Counted from the first letter of the stretch, positions 14,365 to 22,529 are shown. The stretch is DNA of 30,808 nucleotides from Acetobacteraceae bacterium (GCA_947379865.1 CANCOY010000040.1:1-30808); one strand, 5' to 3'. Program-made: numbers and translations. Notes: generated by a model not told the origin, from the sequence alone.

Positions 14365-15924
14365 CTATTCGGCGGCCTTGTCGAGGGCTGGCGGCCGCCA
14401 GCGCAGGACCGGGCGGCGTGCCGCCAGGGTCTCGTCCAGACGCCGTCGGGGCGCCAGCACCGGGGCGGCGGCAAAATGCGCCGTATCGCCCGAGGTGGCA
14501 CGGGCAACCAGGGTGCGCAGCACGCGGATAAAATCATCCAGCGTCTCGCGCGATTCGGTTTCGGTCGGCTCGATCAGCAGGGCGCCATGGACGACCAAAG
14601 GAAAATACATGGTCATCGGATGGAAGCCCTCGTCGATCATGGCCTTGGCGAAATCGAGGGTGGAGACGCCGGTGTCCTTGAGGAAGCCATCGTCAAACAG
14701 GGCCTCGTGCATGCACGGCCCCTCGAACGGCGCCGTCATCACATCCTTCAGGCTGGCGAGAACATAGTTCGCGTTCAGCACTGCGTCCTCGGCCACCTGG
14801 CGCAGGCCATCGGCGCCATGGCTCATCATATAGGCAAGCGCACGGACAAACATGCCCATCTGGCCATGGAAGGCGGCCATGCGGCCAAAGGGTGCGGCAC
14901 CGGCCGCCGCCTCTTCCACCAGCCGGAAACCATCGCCTTCCCGCACCAGAAAGGGCACGGGGGCAAAGGGGGCAAGGGCTGCCGACAGCACCACCGGCCC
15001 CGATCCCGGACCGCCGCCGCCATGGGGGGTGGAGAAGGTCTTGTGCAGGTTGATGTGCATGGCATCAATGCCAAGGTCGCCCGGTCGCACCCGACCGACG
15101 ATGGCGTTGAAATTTGCCCCGTCACAATAGAGATAGGCTCCCGCACCATGGGCGGCTTCGGCAATGGCCACGATATCGCGCTCGAAGAGGCCGCAGGTAT
15201 TGGGGTTGGTCAGCATGACCGCCGCCACGTCTGGCCCCAGGCGTGCCATGAAGGCCGCCAGATCCACCCGGCCCTCGGCATTGGCAGGGATGGGGTCCAC
15301 CTCATAGCCACAGAAGGCCGCCGTTGCCGGATTGGTGCCATGGGCTGATTCCGGCACCAGCACGCGCTTGCGCACGCCAGCCTGCCCGCTGGCCTCATGG
15401 GCAGCGCGGATGGCCATCAGGCCACACAGTTCGCCGTGCGCGCCCGCCTTGGGGCTGAGCGCCACCCCGGGCATGCCGGTGAGGGTGGTCAGCCAGCGGG
15501 CCAGTTCATCCATCAGGGCAAAGGCGCCCTGCACGGTGGACATGGGCGCCAGCGGATGCAGATCGGCAAAGCCCGGCAGGCGCGCCATCTTCTCGTTCAG
15601 GCGGGGATTGTGCTTCATGGTGCACGAGCCAAGGGGATAGAGGCCCATGTCGATGGCATAGTTGCGCCGGCTGAGACGCACATAGTGCCGCACCACCTGT
15701 GGCTCCGACAGGCCGGGCAGGCCCACGGGCGCCTTGCGGGCATGGGGACCAAGGCGGCTGGCGACCGGCGCCGGCGTGTCCAGATCAACGCCACAGCGGC
15801 CACTGGCGCCAAGCTCGAAGATCAGCGCCTCTTCATGGTCAAGACCACGATGGCCAAGCACGGTTGCGGGGGCACCGACGCCGATGGTGTCAGCAGGCTG
15901 GGTAGGACGACCGATGGACTGCAT
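14365..15924 (-). CDS. gcvPB: Glycine decarboxylase (P protein) subunit 2
   Basis: A 519-residue subunit carrying the PLP site of the heterotetrameric glycine dehydrogenase (decarboxylating), which takes CO2 from glycine and passes the aminomethyl group to lipoyl-GcvH. The PLP lysine is K295 in INLHKTFSTPHGGGGPG. Other conserved patches are YPLGSCTMKHNPR (about 96-108), SPKAGAHGELCGLMAI (157-172) and PESAHGTNPA (191-200). The ATG at 15924 overlaps the gcvPA stop by one base (TGATG), with GGAGG 7 nt upstream; the GTG one codon earlier is less well spaced. Split P protein is normal in several bacterial groups. It is the last gene of the operon. Confidence 0.96.
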   Translation of the reverse strand: MQSIGRPTQPADTIGVGAPATVLGHRGLDHEEALIFELGASGRCGVDLDTPAPVASRLGPHARKAPVGLPGLSEPQVVRHYVRLSRRNYAIDMGLYPLGSCTMKHNPRLNEKMARLPGFADLHPLAPMSTVQGAFALMDELARWLTTLTGMPGVALSPKAGAHGELCGLMAIRAAHEASGQAGVRKRVLVPESAHGTNPATAAFCGYEVDPIPANAEGRVDLAAFMARLGPDVAAVMLTNPNTCGLFERDIVAIAEAAHGAGAYLYCDGANFNAIVGRVRPGDLGIDAMHINLHKTFSTPHGGGGPGSGPVVLSAALAPFAPVPFLVREGDGFRLVEEAAAGAAPFGRMAAFHGQMGMFVRALAYMMSHGADGLRQVAEDAVLNANYVLASLKDVMTAPFEGPCMHEALFDDGFLKDTGVSTLDFAKAMIDEGFHPMTMYFPLVVHGALLIEPTETESRETLDDFIRVLRTLVARATSGDTAHFAAAPVLAPRRRLDETLAARRPVLRWRPPALDKAAE

Positions 15925-17273
15925 CACAGGACCTCCGCAAGGGCGCTGGCAAAGCGTTCGATATCAGCAGGGGTATTGGTTTCGGTGGCGGCGACGATCA
16001 GCAGATCGGCCAGGTCCGGATCATCTGGCCACAGGCGCGAGGCCGGCACGCCACCCAGCACACCGCGCGCCGCCAGTTCTTCCACCACGGGCGCCGCCGC
16101 ACGGGGCAGGCGCAGGGTGAATTCGTTGAAGAAGGTGGCGTTGAGGGGCTGCACACCCTTGATCTGGGCCAGCCGTGCCTCAAGCGTGGCCGCCGCCGCA
16201 TGGTTCAGCCCCGCCAGCCGCGCCAGCCCGGTCTCGCCCAGCAGGGAGAGATGGATGGTAAAGGCCAGGCTGCACAGGCCGGCATTGGTACAGATGTTCG
16301 AGGTCGCCTTTTCGCGGCGGATGTGCTGCTCACGCGTCGACAGCGTCAGCACGAACCCGCGCCGGCCCTCGGCATCCACCGTCTCGCCACACAGGCGGCC
16401 CGGCATCTGGCGCACATATTTCTCGCGGGTGGCAAACAGGCCCAGATAAGGCCCGCCAAAGTTGAGACCGACGCCCAGCGACTGCCCCTCGCCCACCACA
16501 ATGTCCGCCCCCTGATGGCCCGGTGGCTCGATGGCGCCAAGAGAAACGACTTCGGTTACCACCACCACCAGCAGGGCACCCCGGGCGTGGGTGGCGGCCG
16601 CAATGGGGGCGAGGTCCACGATATTGCCAAAGACATCGGGCGACTGCACCACCACACAGGCGGTGGCATCGTCGATCAGGCCGGCGATCTCCTCTGCCGT
16701 GACCGCCGCCTGCGGACTGGGGGCAAGGCTGACCATCTCGTGCCCGTCAGCCGCCATGGTGCGGACAACCTCGGCATAATGGGGGTGCAGCCCGCCAGAC
16801 AGGACGGAGCGGGTGCGCCGCGTGATGCGCTCGGCCATCTGCACGGCTTCGGCACAGGCGGTGGAGCCGTCATACATGGAGGCATTGGCCACATCCATGC
16901 CAGTCAGCAGGGCAACCTGGGTCTGGAACTCGAAGAGATACTGCAGGGTGCCCTGGCTGATTTCTGGCTGATAGGGCGTGTAGGAGGTCAGGAACTCGCT
17001 GCGCTGGATCAGATGGTCGACCGAGGCCGGCACATGATGGCGATAGGCCCCGCCCCCCAGAAAGCAGGCCGCCTGGCCCGCCGCAAGATTGCGCGCGGCC
17101 ATGGCAACAAGGCGGCGTTCCACATCCATCTCGCCAGCATGGTGGGGCAGGTCCACCGGGCCATTCAGGCGGGCCACCTGGGGTACATCACGGAACAGGG
17201 CGTCGATATCGGCCACGCCGATGCGGGCCAGCATGGCGCTGCGGTCGTCACCGGTAAGGGGAAGATAGCGCAT
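15924..17273 (-). CDS. gcvPA: Glycine decarboxylase (P protein) subunit 1
   Basis: A 449-residue non-PLP subunit of the split P protein. It starts MRYLPLTGDDRSAML and contains CFLGGGAYRHHVPASVDHL (about 90-108), YTPYQPEISQGTLQ (120-133) and NASMYDGSTACAEAV (about 150-165), all typical of the N-terminal half of glycine decarboxylase. The ATG at 17273 overlaps the gcvH stop by one base (TGATG) with GGAG 8 nt upstream, so translation is probably coupled. The neighbour gcvPB supplies the catalytic PLP. Confidence 0.95.
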   Translation of the reverse strand: MRYLPLTGDDRSAMLARIGVADIDALFRDVPQVARLNGPVDLPHHAGEMDVERRLVAMAARNLAAGQAACFLGGGAYRHHVPASVDHLIQRSEFLTSYTPYQPEISQGTLQYLFEFQTQVALLTGMDVANASMYDGSTACAEAVQMAERITRRTRSVLSGGLHPHYAEVVRTMAADGHEMVSLAPSPQAAVTAEEIAGLIDDATACVVVQSPDVFGNIVDLAPIAAATHARGALLVVVVTEVVSLGAIEPPGHQGADIVVGEGQSLGVGLNFGGPYLGLFATREKYVRQMPGRLCGETVDAEGRRGFVLTLSTREQHIRREKATSNICTNAGLCSLAFTIHLSLLGETGLARLAGLNHAAAATLEARLAQIKGVQPLNATFFNEFTLRLPRAAAPVVEELAARGVLGGVPASRLWPDDPDLADLLIVAATETNTPADIERFASALAEVL

Positions 17274-17644
17274 CACCCAAGCTCCGCCACAAAGGCCGCA
17301 TAGGCCGCCTCGTCCATCAGCCCGTCAAGCTCGGCCGCATCGGCAAGGGTTACCTCAACAAACCAGCCCGCACCCAGGGGATCGGCATTGACCGCGGCCG
17401 GATCATCCACCAAGGCGGCATTGACGGCGGTCACCGTGCCGCCCACCGGGGCATAGACCTCGGACGCGGCCTTCACCGATTCCACCACGGCGGCCTCGGC
17501 CCCCTTCTTCAGGACCTTGCCGATCTCGGGCAGTTCGACAAACACCACGTCGCCAAGCTGGGATTGGGCATAATCGGAAATGCCAATGCGGGCGGTGTTG
17601 CCGTCAACACGGACCCATTCGTGATCTTTCGAGAAACGCAGCAT
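17273..17644 (-). CDS. gcvH: Glycine cleavage system H protein
   Basis: A 123-residue lipoyl carrier that shuttles the aminomethyl group between the P and T proteins. The lipoylated lysine is K58 in VVESVKAASEVYAP, the standard motif. The protein starts MLRFSKDHEWVRV, as usual for the family, and is full length. The start at 17644 is fixed by this N-terminus; the much longer open frame upstream is a shadow over gcvT. The gap to gcvT is 28 nt, with AGGA as the likely ribosome-binding site. Confidence 0.96.
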   Translation of the reverse strand: MLRFSKDHEWVRVDGNTARIGISDYAQSQLGDVVFVELPEIGKVLKKGAEAAVVESVKAASEVYAPVGGTVTAVNAALVDDPAAVNADPLGAGWFVEVTLADAAELDGLMDEAAYAAFVAELG

Positions 17645-17672
17645 GAGGAGCGATCCTTGCAGAGACAATATG

Positions 17673-18782
17673 TCAGGATTTGGCGTAGCGGTGGGCGTGA
17701 AAGGGCAGGCGCGCAACCTGCGCCGGCAGCACCTTGCCCCTGACCGAAAGGCCAAGGGGAGTGCCAAGAGTGGCGGCAGCCGTTGCGACGTAACCCATGG
17801 CGACCGGCTTATCGAGGGAAGGGGCAAAGCCGCCCGAGGTGACGATGCCAACAGGTGAACCCGCCGCATCAAGAATTTCCGTCCCCTCGCGTGCCGGGGC
17901 ACGGCCATCAAGCGCAATGCCGACGCGGCGGCGCGGCGGCCCCTCGGCCAATTGGGCCAGAATGCGGGTGGCTCCTGGAAAGCCGCCTTCGGCACGGCGG
18001 CGGGCGGGGATCGTCCAGGCAAGGCTGGCTTCGATGGGCGTGGTGCCTTCGTCAATATCATGGCCGTGGAGGCAGAGCCCCGCCTCCAGACGCAGCGAAT
18101 CGCGCGCGCCAAGGCCAATCGGCGCCACCTCAGGCTCAGCAAGCAGACGGCGGGCCAGCCCCTCGGCATTGGCATTGGCAACCGAGATTTCGAAGCCGTC
18201 CTCGCCCGTATAGCCGGAACGGCTGATCCAGCAGTCTGCACCGGCCACCACAAAGGCGGCGGCCTGCATGAAGCCGAGCGACAGCACGTCCGGCGCCAGC
18301 CGCCCCAGCACCGCTGCGGCCTGTGGCCCCTGCAAGGCCAGCAGCGCCCGGTCGCCCAGCACTTCAACGGCAATCCCTGAGGGCAGCGACGCCATCAGAT
18401 GGGCGATGTCCGCCACCTTGTTGGAGGCGTTCACCACAAGGAACAGGTCGCCGTCGCGGCGCGTGACCATGAGGTCGTCAAGAATGCCGCCGCCGTCATT
18501 GGTGAACAGGGTATAGCGCACGGCCCCGGTGGCCAGGCCCTGCACATCGCCCGGCACCAGCGCCTCTAGCGCGCTGTCGGCGCCTGCGCCCACAAGACGC
18601 ACCTGGCCCATGTGCGACACATCAAAAAGACCCGCTGCTGCCCGGGTATGGCGATGTTCGGTCAGGATGCCGGCGGGATACTGCACCGGCATCTCATAGC
18701 CCGCAAAGGGCACGAGACGGGCGCCAAGTTCCACATGCAGGGCGTGAAGGGCAGTGGTGAGAAGATTGCTGGCATCGCTCAA
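17673..18782 (-). CDS. gcvT: Glycine cleavage system aminomethyltransferase (T protein)
   Basis: A 369-residue tetrahydrofolate-dependent aminomethyltransferase, the first gene of the gcv operon. Motifs are VPFAGYEMPVQYPAGI (about 25-40), AGLFDVSHMGQVRL (about 50-62), SRSGYTGEDGFEI (about 186-198) and GLGARDSLRLEAGLCLHGHD (about 225-245, in parts). I place the start at a TTG (18782) because GGAG lies 9 nt upstream; the earliest in-frame start is a GTG at 18824, but its extension (WAQRTQPCPECPV) is unlike the family and would overlap the riboswitch platform. A rare start codon agrees with translational control by the glycine riboswitch upstream. Confidence 0.93.
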   Translation of the reverse strand: MSDASNLLTTALHALHVELGARLVPFAGYEMPVQYPAGILTEHRHTRAAAGLFDVSHMGQVRLVGAGADSALEALVPGDVQGLATGAVRYTLFTNDGGGILDDLMVTRRDGDLFLVVNASNKVADIAHLMASLPSGIAVEVLGDRALLALQGPQAAAVLGRLAPDVLSLGFMQAAAFVVAGADCWISRSGYTGEDGFEISVANANAEGLARRLLAEPEVAPIGLGARDSLRLEAGLCLHGHDIDEGTTPIEASLAWTIPARRRAEGGFPGATRILAQLAEGPPRRRVGIALDGRAPAREGTEILDAAGSPVGIVTSGGFAPSLDKPVAMGYVATAAATLGTPLGLSVRGKVLPAQVARLPFHAHRYAKS

Positions 18783-18790
18783 GACGGGGC

Positions 18791-18855
18791 ACTCCGGACA
18801 GGGTTGCGTCCGTTGCGCCCACACCTATGGCGACAACGGCCCCCTCTGTCCGAGT
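18791..18855 (-). promoter_or_regulatory. Predicted riboswitch expression platform (SD sequestration)
   Basis: The 3' strand of aptamer 2 (minus strand ACTCGGACAG, plus 18846-18855) can pair with CTGTCCGGAGT (plus 18791-18801) to form ten pairs with one bulged G. The second element contains the GGAG ribosome-binding site of gcvT. With glycine bound the first element is held in the aptamer base stem and GGAG is free; without glycine it can mask GGAG. This reads as a translational ON switch. It was drawn by eye, without energy calculation. Confidence 0.55.
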
Positions 18856-19045
18856 ACCTGAGAGATTGACCAACCAGCGCGGTGCGCGGCCAGCTTACTC
18901 CGTCGGTGGGGCCAACAGCCTGTGGCTGCCGCCCGCTTTCCAGAGTGCCTTATCCCTGCGGTCCGGGGGCCTGAGAGTTTCCGGGGCGGTTGCTCCTTCG
19001 GCGCCAGTCCCGGAGTGCACCGGAACCGGACTCTCCCACAGGGAT
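18838..19045 (-). ncRNA. Tandem glycine riboswitch (gcvT element)
   Basis: Two consecutive aptamers are visible on the minus strand. Aptamer 1 (about 19042-18938) has GGGAGAGT, GCCGAAGGAGCAA, CCGGAAACTCTCAGGC and GGACCGCAGGGATAAGGC. Aptamer 2 (about 18937-18838) has CACCGACGGAGTAAGC, TCAATCTCTCAGGTAC and GGACAGAGGGGG. The paired CTCTCAGG boxes (plus 18970-18977 and 18857-18864) and core motifs match the glycine riboswitch class closely. It precedes gcvT, the usual target, where glycine turns expression of the cleavage system on. Together with the promoter and platform it accounts for the 372-nt gene-free stretch 18783-19154. Confidence 0.95.
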
Positions 19046-19063
19046 CGTCATGGCATGCACCTG

Positions 19064-19091
19064 ATCATAGGTTGCGCCGGTAACCGGTCAA
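19064..19091 (-). promoter_or_regulatory. Sigma-70-type promoter of the gcv operon
   Basis: On the minus strand TTGACC, 16 nt, TATGAT: five of six consensus bases in each box. The predicted RNA start near 19057 lies about 12-15 nt before the first aptamer stem, as expected for a riboswitch leader. Confidence 0.75.
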
Positions 19092-19114
19092 TGCGATTCG
19101 GTGATTTATCCCCG

Positions 19115-19140
19115 ACAAAAGCGGCGCGACAAAGCGCGCC
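19115..19140 (-). terminator. Terminator after the 19155-19703 lipoprotein gene
   Basis: On the minus strand GGCGCG and CGCGCC form a 6-bp stem with a 6-nt loop, followed by GCTTTTG. It begins 15 nt after the stop codon and insulates the gcv promoter from the upstream gene. Confidence 0.6.
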
Positions 19141-19154
19141 GCCCTTCAGCACCC

Positions 19155-19703
19155 TCAGCCAGGCCGGCGGGTGCGGTTGTAGTCGAGTTGGGCGCGATCG
19201 AGCTTCACACCCACCAGCACCTCATAGGCGCCAAGCTTTGGCCCGTTTTCCAGCGGGATGGTGATCTCGGCTTCCTCATTGGCGGTCTTGGATCGCTCGC
19301 CGGGGGCAAAGCTGAACTCACGGACATAAGTCTCGCTCAGCACAACCTCGCGGTCCTCACGGGTCAGGGCCACAAAGAACGGCACGCTGATCTTGCCATC
19401 GGCAGGCATGGCGGCACCGGTGCTGGCCACCAGCTTTAGGCGCACGGTCACATTCACCGCCTTGTCATCGCCGGAGCAGACCAGAGCCACAGTCGGCAAT
19501 TCAGCCGTATACATCACATCCACAATGTCGCGCCCGTCGCCGGGGCGGAACTGCGTCATCTTGGTCGCATCGCCCAGAATGCCATAGGCCGGGCAGGCAG
19601 ACTTGGGCTTGGACCCGGCACAGGCGCCAAGGGCCAGCGCCGCCGCCAGCGTCACAAGCGATGCAAGGCGGCCGGGCTGGCGCACCGGTGAGGGAAATGT
19701 CAT
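19155..19703 (-). CDS. Putative lipoprotein of unknown function
   Basis: A 182-residue protein with a signal peptide and lipobox LALGAC (Cys28), so probably an outer-membrane lipoprotein. The mature part has two further cysteines, in KSACPAYGILGD and VALVCSGDD, which could form a disulfide, then a beta-rich segment (VNVTVRLKLVASTG, VPFFVALTREDREVVLSETYV, AEITIPLENGPKLGAYEVLVGVKL in parts) that looks like an immunoglobulin-like fold. I do not recognise a named family. The ATG at 19703 was chosen because it gives a normal signal peptide; the longer open frame to 19934 is a shadow over the CDGSH gene. The gap to that gene is only 7 nt, so the two are probably co-transcribed. The ribosome-binding site is weak. 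Confidence 0.75.
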   Translation of the reverse strand: MTFPSPVRQPGRLASLVTLAAALALGACAGSKPKSACPAYGILGDATKMTQFRPGDGRDIVDVMYTAELPTVALVCSGDDKAVNVTVRLKLVASTGAAMPADGKISVPFFVALTREDREVVLSETYVREFSFAPGERSKTANEEAEITIPLENGPKLGAYEVLVGVKLDRAQLDYNRTRRPG

Positions 19704-19710
19704 TGCCGGC

Positions 19711-19950
19711 TCAGAGCTTGTTGTGGGCGCCATCGCAGAACGGCTCCCGTGCGGTGGCCTTGCAGCCGCAGAGATACACTGTCTTGCTGGCCTCGGCTGT
19801 CCACTGGAGAGGTGAAAGACTGGTCGTCTTGTGGGCACCGTCACAGAACGGCTGCTTGGCCGAACGGCCACAGGTGCACCACCAATAGGTCTTGCCCTCC
19901 ACAACCTCGACGGCATAGGGGCTCTTCTGGGCAATCTGCCGTTCGCTCAT
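19711..19950 (-). CDS. CDGSH iron-sulfur domain protein (two motifs)
   Basis: A 79-residue protein with two CDGSH-type motifs: WWCTCGRSAKQPFCDGAH and VYLCGCKATAREPFCDGAH. Each has the three Cys and one His that bind a redox-active 2Fe-2S cluster in mitoNEET-like proteins, in the C-x-C-x8-C-D-G-x-H spacing. The protein is almost entirely the two modules, without a membrane segment, as in bacterial tandem CDGSH proteins. Suggested roles of the family are electron or cluster transfer; none can be set here. The ATG at 19950 was chosen with AGGAGG 11 nt upstream; a TTG at 19974 is also in frame. It is divergent from ispH, itself an iron-sulfur enzyme, and precedes a lipoprotein gene. Confidence 0.9.
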   Translation of the reverse strand: MSERQIAQKSPYAVEVVEGKTYWWCTCGRSAKQPFCDGAHKTTSLSPLQWTAEASKTVYLCGCKATAREPFCDGAHNKL

Positions 19951-20108
19951 CGCTCGGCTTTCCTCCTGCGCCAACCCATATTAGGTTGCAGCCTAGACGT
20001 GGTCGCCAGTAAGGCGGGCGCCCTTGCGGACGGGCAGAGTCTAGACCCCGTGTGCGAGCGGCACAAGCCGAAGCGCCCCCGTCAACCCCATGCCAGAGGA
20101 CCTGCCCC

Positions 20109-21053
20109 ATGGCGAAACCGCCCCTGACCGTGAAGCTGGCAGCCCCCCGCGGGTTCTGTGCGGGCGTTGACCGCGCAATCCAGATTGTCGAACTCGCCCT
20201 CGGGAAATACGGGGCGCCGGTCTATGTCCGCCACGAAATCGTGCACAACCGCTATGTCGTGGAAGAACTGGAAGCCAAGGGCGCCGTCTTTGTCGAGGAA
20301 CTGGACGAAGTGCCGCCCGATGCCCCCGTGGTCTTTTCGGCCCATGGCGTGCCAAAGGATGTCCCGGCCGAGGCCGAGCGGCGCAAGATGATCTATCTCG
20401 ATGCCACCTGCCCCCTTGTTTCCAAGGTTCATGTGGAGGCAGAGCGCCTGCATGCCAAGGGGCGCCAGATCCTGCTGATCGGCCATGCCGGCCACCCGGA
20501 AGTGGTTGGCACCATGGGGCAGCTGCCACCAGGCGCGATCCAGCTGGTGGAGGACCTCGTCGATGTGCTGGCCCTGGAAGTGGATGACCCGGACAACCTT
20601 GCCTTCATCACCCAGACAACCCTTTCGGTCGAGGATACGGCAGAAATCGTGGCCGGGCTGAAGCAGCGCTTTCCCGGCATCGTGTCGCCCCACAAGGAAG
20701 ACATCTGCTATGCCACCACCAACCGGCAGGCCGCCGTCCGCCAGATTGCCACCAGCTGCGACGCGCTGATCGTGGTGGGTGCGCTCAATTCCTCGAATTC
20801 TCTGCGCCTGGTAGAGGTCGCGTCCAAGATGGGCTGCCCCAAGGCGATCCTGGTGCAGCGCGCCAACGAGATCGACTGGCGGGCCCTTGCCGGTGCGGAA
20901 ATCATAGGCGTTACAGCTGGCGCCTCGGCACCGGAGGTGCTGGTTCAGGAAGTACTTGCGGCCTTGCATGACCGCTTTGAGGTGACCATCGAAGAGGTTA
21001 TCGCCACCACGGAAAATGTAATATTCAAGGTTCCGCATACGCTGATGAGCTGA
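20109..21053 (+). CDS. ispH: 4-hydroxy-3-methylbut-2-enyl diphosphate reductase
   Basis: A 314-residue iron-sulfur enzyme that catalyses the last step of the MEP isoprenoid pathway, converting HMBPP to IPP and DMAPP. The three cluster cysteines are C17 (RGFCAGVDRA), C101 (LDATCPLV) and C200 (EDICYATTNRQ). Conserved histidines H46 (IVHNRYVVEEL), H79 (SAHG) and H129 (GHAGHPEV) follow the family pattern, and E131 is the proposed proton donor region. The ATG at 20109 has AGGA 8 nt upstream; the earlier in-frame ATG at 20052 gives an unrelated extension. It leads the ispH-thrB-rnhA run, a gene order common in alphaproteobacteria. Confidence 0.97.
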   Translation: MAKPPLTVKLAAPRGFCAGVDRAIQIVELALGKYGAPVYVRHEIVHNRYVVEELEAKGAVFVEELDEVPPDAPVVFSAHGVPKDVPAEAERRKMIYLDATCPLVSKVHVEAERLHAKGRQILLIGHAGHPEVVGTMGQLPPGAIQLVEDLVDVLALEVDDPDNLAFITQTTLSVEDTAEIVAGLKQRFPGIVSPHKEDICYATTNRQAAVRQIATSCDALIVVGALNSSNSLRLVEVASKMGCPKAILVQRANEIDWRALAGAEIIGVTAGASAPEVLVQEVLAALHDRFEVTIEEVIATTENVIFKVPHTLMS

Positions 21054-21090
21054 ACGCGCAATCACCGGGGCGATTTGGGGGAAGCGGGGC

Positions 21091-22053
21091 ATGGCAGTCT
21101 ATACGGACGTGGGCGACGAGGATCTGGACCGGTTCCTGGCCGCCTATGACATCGGCAGCGCCGTTGCCTTCAAGGGCATCGCCGAGGGCGTGGAGAATTC
21201 CAACTTTCTCCTTGAGACGACCAGCGACCGTTTCATCCTCACCCTTTATGAAAAGCGCGTTGCCGAAGGCGACCTGCCATTCTTCCTGGGGCTGATGGAC
21301 CATCTGGCGGCGCGCGGCGTGCAGTGCCCCACCCCCATCCATGGCCGCGACGGCCAGGCCCTGCGCCACCTGGCCGGGCGGCCGGCGGCGGTTATCAGTT
21401 TCCTGAAGGGTGTGTGGCCTCGTCGGCCCACGGCGCGCCATTGCGCCGAAATCGGCCGGGGCATGGCGCTGCTGCATGTGGCGGCGGAAGGTTTTGCCCT
21501 GACACGGCCAAACGCCCTGTCGCTGGCGGGCTGGCGCCCCCTGGTGGAAGCCTGCCTGCCCCAGGCGGATTCGGTCGCACGCGGCCTTGGCGCCACCATT
21601 GCGAACGAGCTTGCAGCCCTGGAGGCCGACTGGCCCCGCGACCTGCCCACCGGGGTGATCCACGCCGACCTGTTCCCTGACAATGCCTTTTTCCTGGACG
21701 ACAACCTGTCGGGGATCATCGACTTTTACTTCGCCTGCAACGATGCGCTGGCCTATGATCTGGCCGTTGCCCTCAATGCCTGGTGCTTCGAACAGGATGG
21801 CGCCTTCAATGCCACCAAGGGGCGCCAGCTGATCAGCCAGTATGAAACCGTCCGGCCGCTGACCCCGGCCGAGCGGGCCGCCTTGCCCAGGCTGGCGCGC
21901 GGCGCCGCCCTGCGCTTTTTGCTCACCCGCCTCTATGACTGGCTGAACCAGGTGCCCGGCGCCATGGTCAAGCCGAAGGATCCCCTTGAATATGCCCAGA
22001 AGCTCCGTTTCCACCAGGCCGCCGGCAGCTTCCGCGACTACGGAATCGACTGA
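21091..22053 (+). CDS. thrB: Homoserine kinase, ThrB type II (choline kinase-like fold)
   Basis: A 320-residue kinase that phosphorylates homoserine in threonine synthesis. It belongs to the aminoglycoside phosphotransferase/choline kinase fold used by alpha- and gammaproteobacterial ThrB, not the GHMP family. The catalytic loop is VIHADLFPDNAFF (H191, D193, N198), followed by the metal-binding IIDFYFA (D211). The N-terminal GIAEGVENSNFLLET (about 29-43) is the nucleotide-binding region typical of this family. It follows ispH after 37 nt with a GGGGGAAG-like site, and its 3' end overlaps rnhA. Confidence 0.95.
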   Translation: MAVYTDVGDEDLDRFLAAYDIGSAVAFKGIAEGVENSNFLLETTSDRFILTLYEKRVAEGDLPFFLGLMDHLAARGVQCPTPIHGRDGQALRHLAGRPAAVISFLKGVWPRRPTARHCAEIGRGMALLHVAAEGFALTRPNALSLAGWRPLVEACLPQADSVARGLGATIANELAALEADWPRDLPTGVIHADLFPDNAFFLDDNLSGIIDFYFACNDALAYDLAVALNAWCFEQDGAFNATKGRQLISQYETVRPLTPAERAALPRLARGAALRFLLTRLYDWLNQVPGAMVKPKDPLEYAQKLRFHQAAGSFRDYGID

Positions 22054-22504
22054 CGGCAGTCCTGCGGTCGAGGTTTTCACCGACGGCGCCTGTTCAGGCA
22101 ATCCAGGCCCGGGTGGCTGGGGGGTGCTGCTGTCCATGCAGGGGCGCGAGCGCGAACTGTGGGGGGGCGAGCCCGCCACCACCAACAACCGCATGGAACT
22201 GATGGCGGCCATCAGCGCACTGGAAGCCCTGAAGCGGCCGTGTCGCGTGCGGCTGCATACCGACAGCCGTTATGTAATGGATGGCATTACATCCTGGATT
22301 CACGGCTGGAAGCGCAATGGCTGGCGCACTGCCGACCGCAAACCTGTGAAGAATGTCGAATTGTGGCAGCGCCTCGACCTTGCCCGCACGCCGCATCAGG
22401 TGGAGTGGATCTGGGTCAAGGGCCATGCCGGCCATGACGGCAACGAACGCGCCGATGCCCTGGCCCGCCGCGGCATTTCAGAGCCAGATGGCCCCAAGGA
22501 TTGA
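21992..22504 (+). CDS. rnhA: Ribonuclease HI
   Basis: A 170-residue nuclease that cuts the RNA of RNA-DNA hybrids. The catalytic acids are D31 (FTDGACSGNPGPGGWG), E69 (NNRMELMAA), D91 (LHTDSRYV) and D155 (GNERADALA), with H145 in KGHAGH. There is an extra Ser/Thr/Ala-rich N-terminus of about 25 residues before the usual start of the fold. No ATG lies closer to the fold, so translation seems to start at 21992 (or TTG 21986), inside thrB; the overlap is 62 nt. Such overlap implies translational coupling. The gene converges on the peroxiredoxin gene, with a shared hairpin between. Confidence 0.94.
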   Translation: MPRSSVSTRPPAASATTESTDGSPAVEVFTDGACSGNPGPGGWGVLLSMQGRERELWGGEPATTNNRMELMAAISALEALKRPCRVRLHTDSRYVMDGITSWIHGWKRNGWRTADRKPVKNVELWQRLDLARTPHQVEWIWVKGHAGHDGNERADALARRGISEPDGPKD

Positions 22505-22529
22505 TGCGCAATTGGAATGAAGGGCGAAT

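Noticed and set aside
14314..17303. Plus-strand open frames of 344-367 codons opposite gcvPB and gcvPA
   Set aside because: The minus strand encodes glycine decarboxylase without doubt; the opposite frames have no family pattern or start signals.
17645..18373. Upstream extension of the gcvH frame over gcvT
   Set aside because: The extension is in another frame of gcvT and is Arg/Pro-rich; the H protein begins at MLRFSKDHEW.
19951..20108. Promoters in the CDGSH-ispH divergent gap
   Set aside because: A TAATAT box is present on the minus strand but without a matching -35; not firm enough to list.
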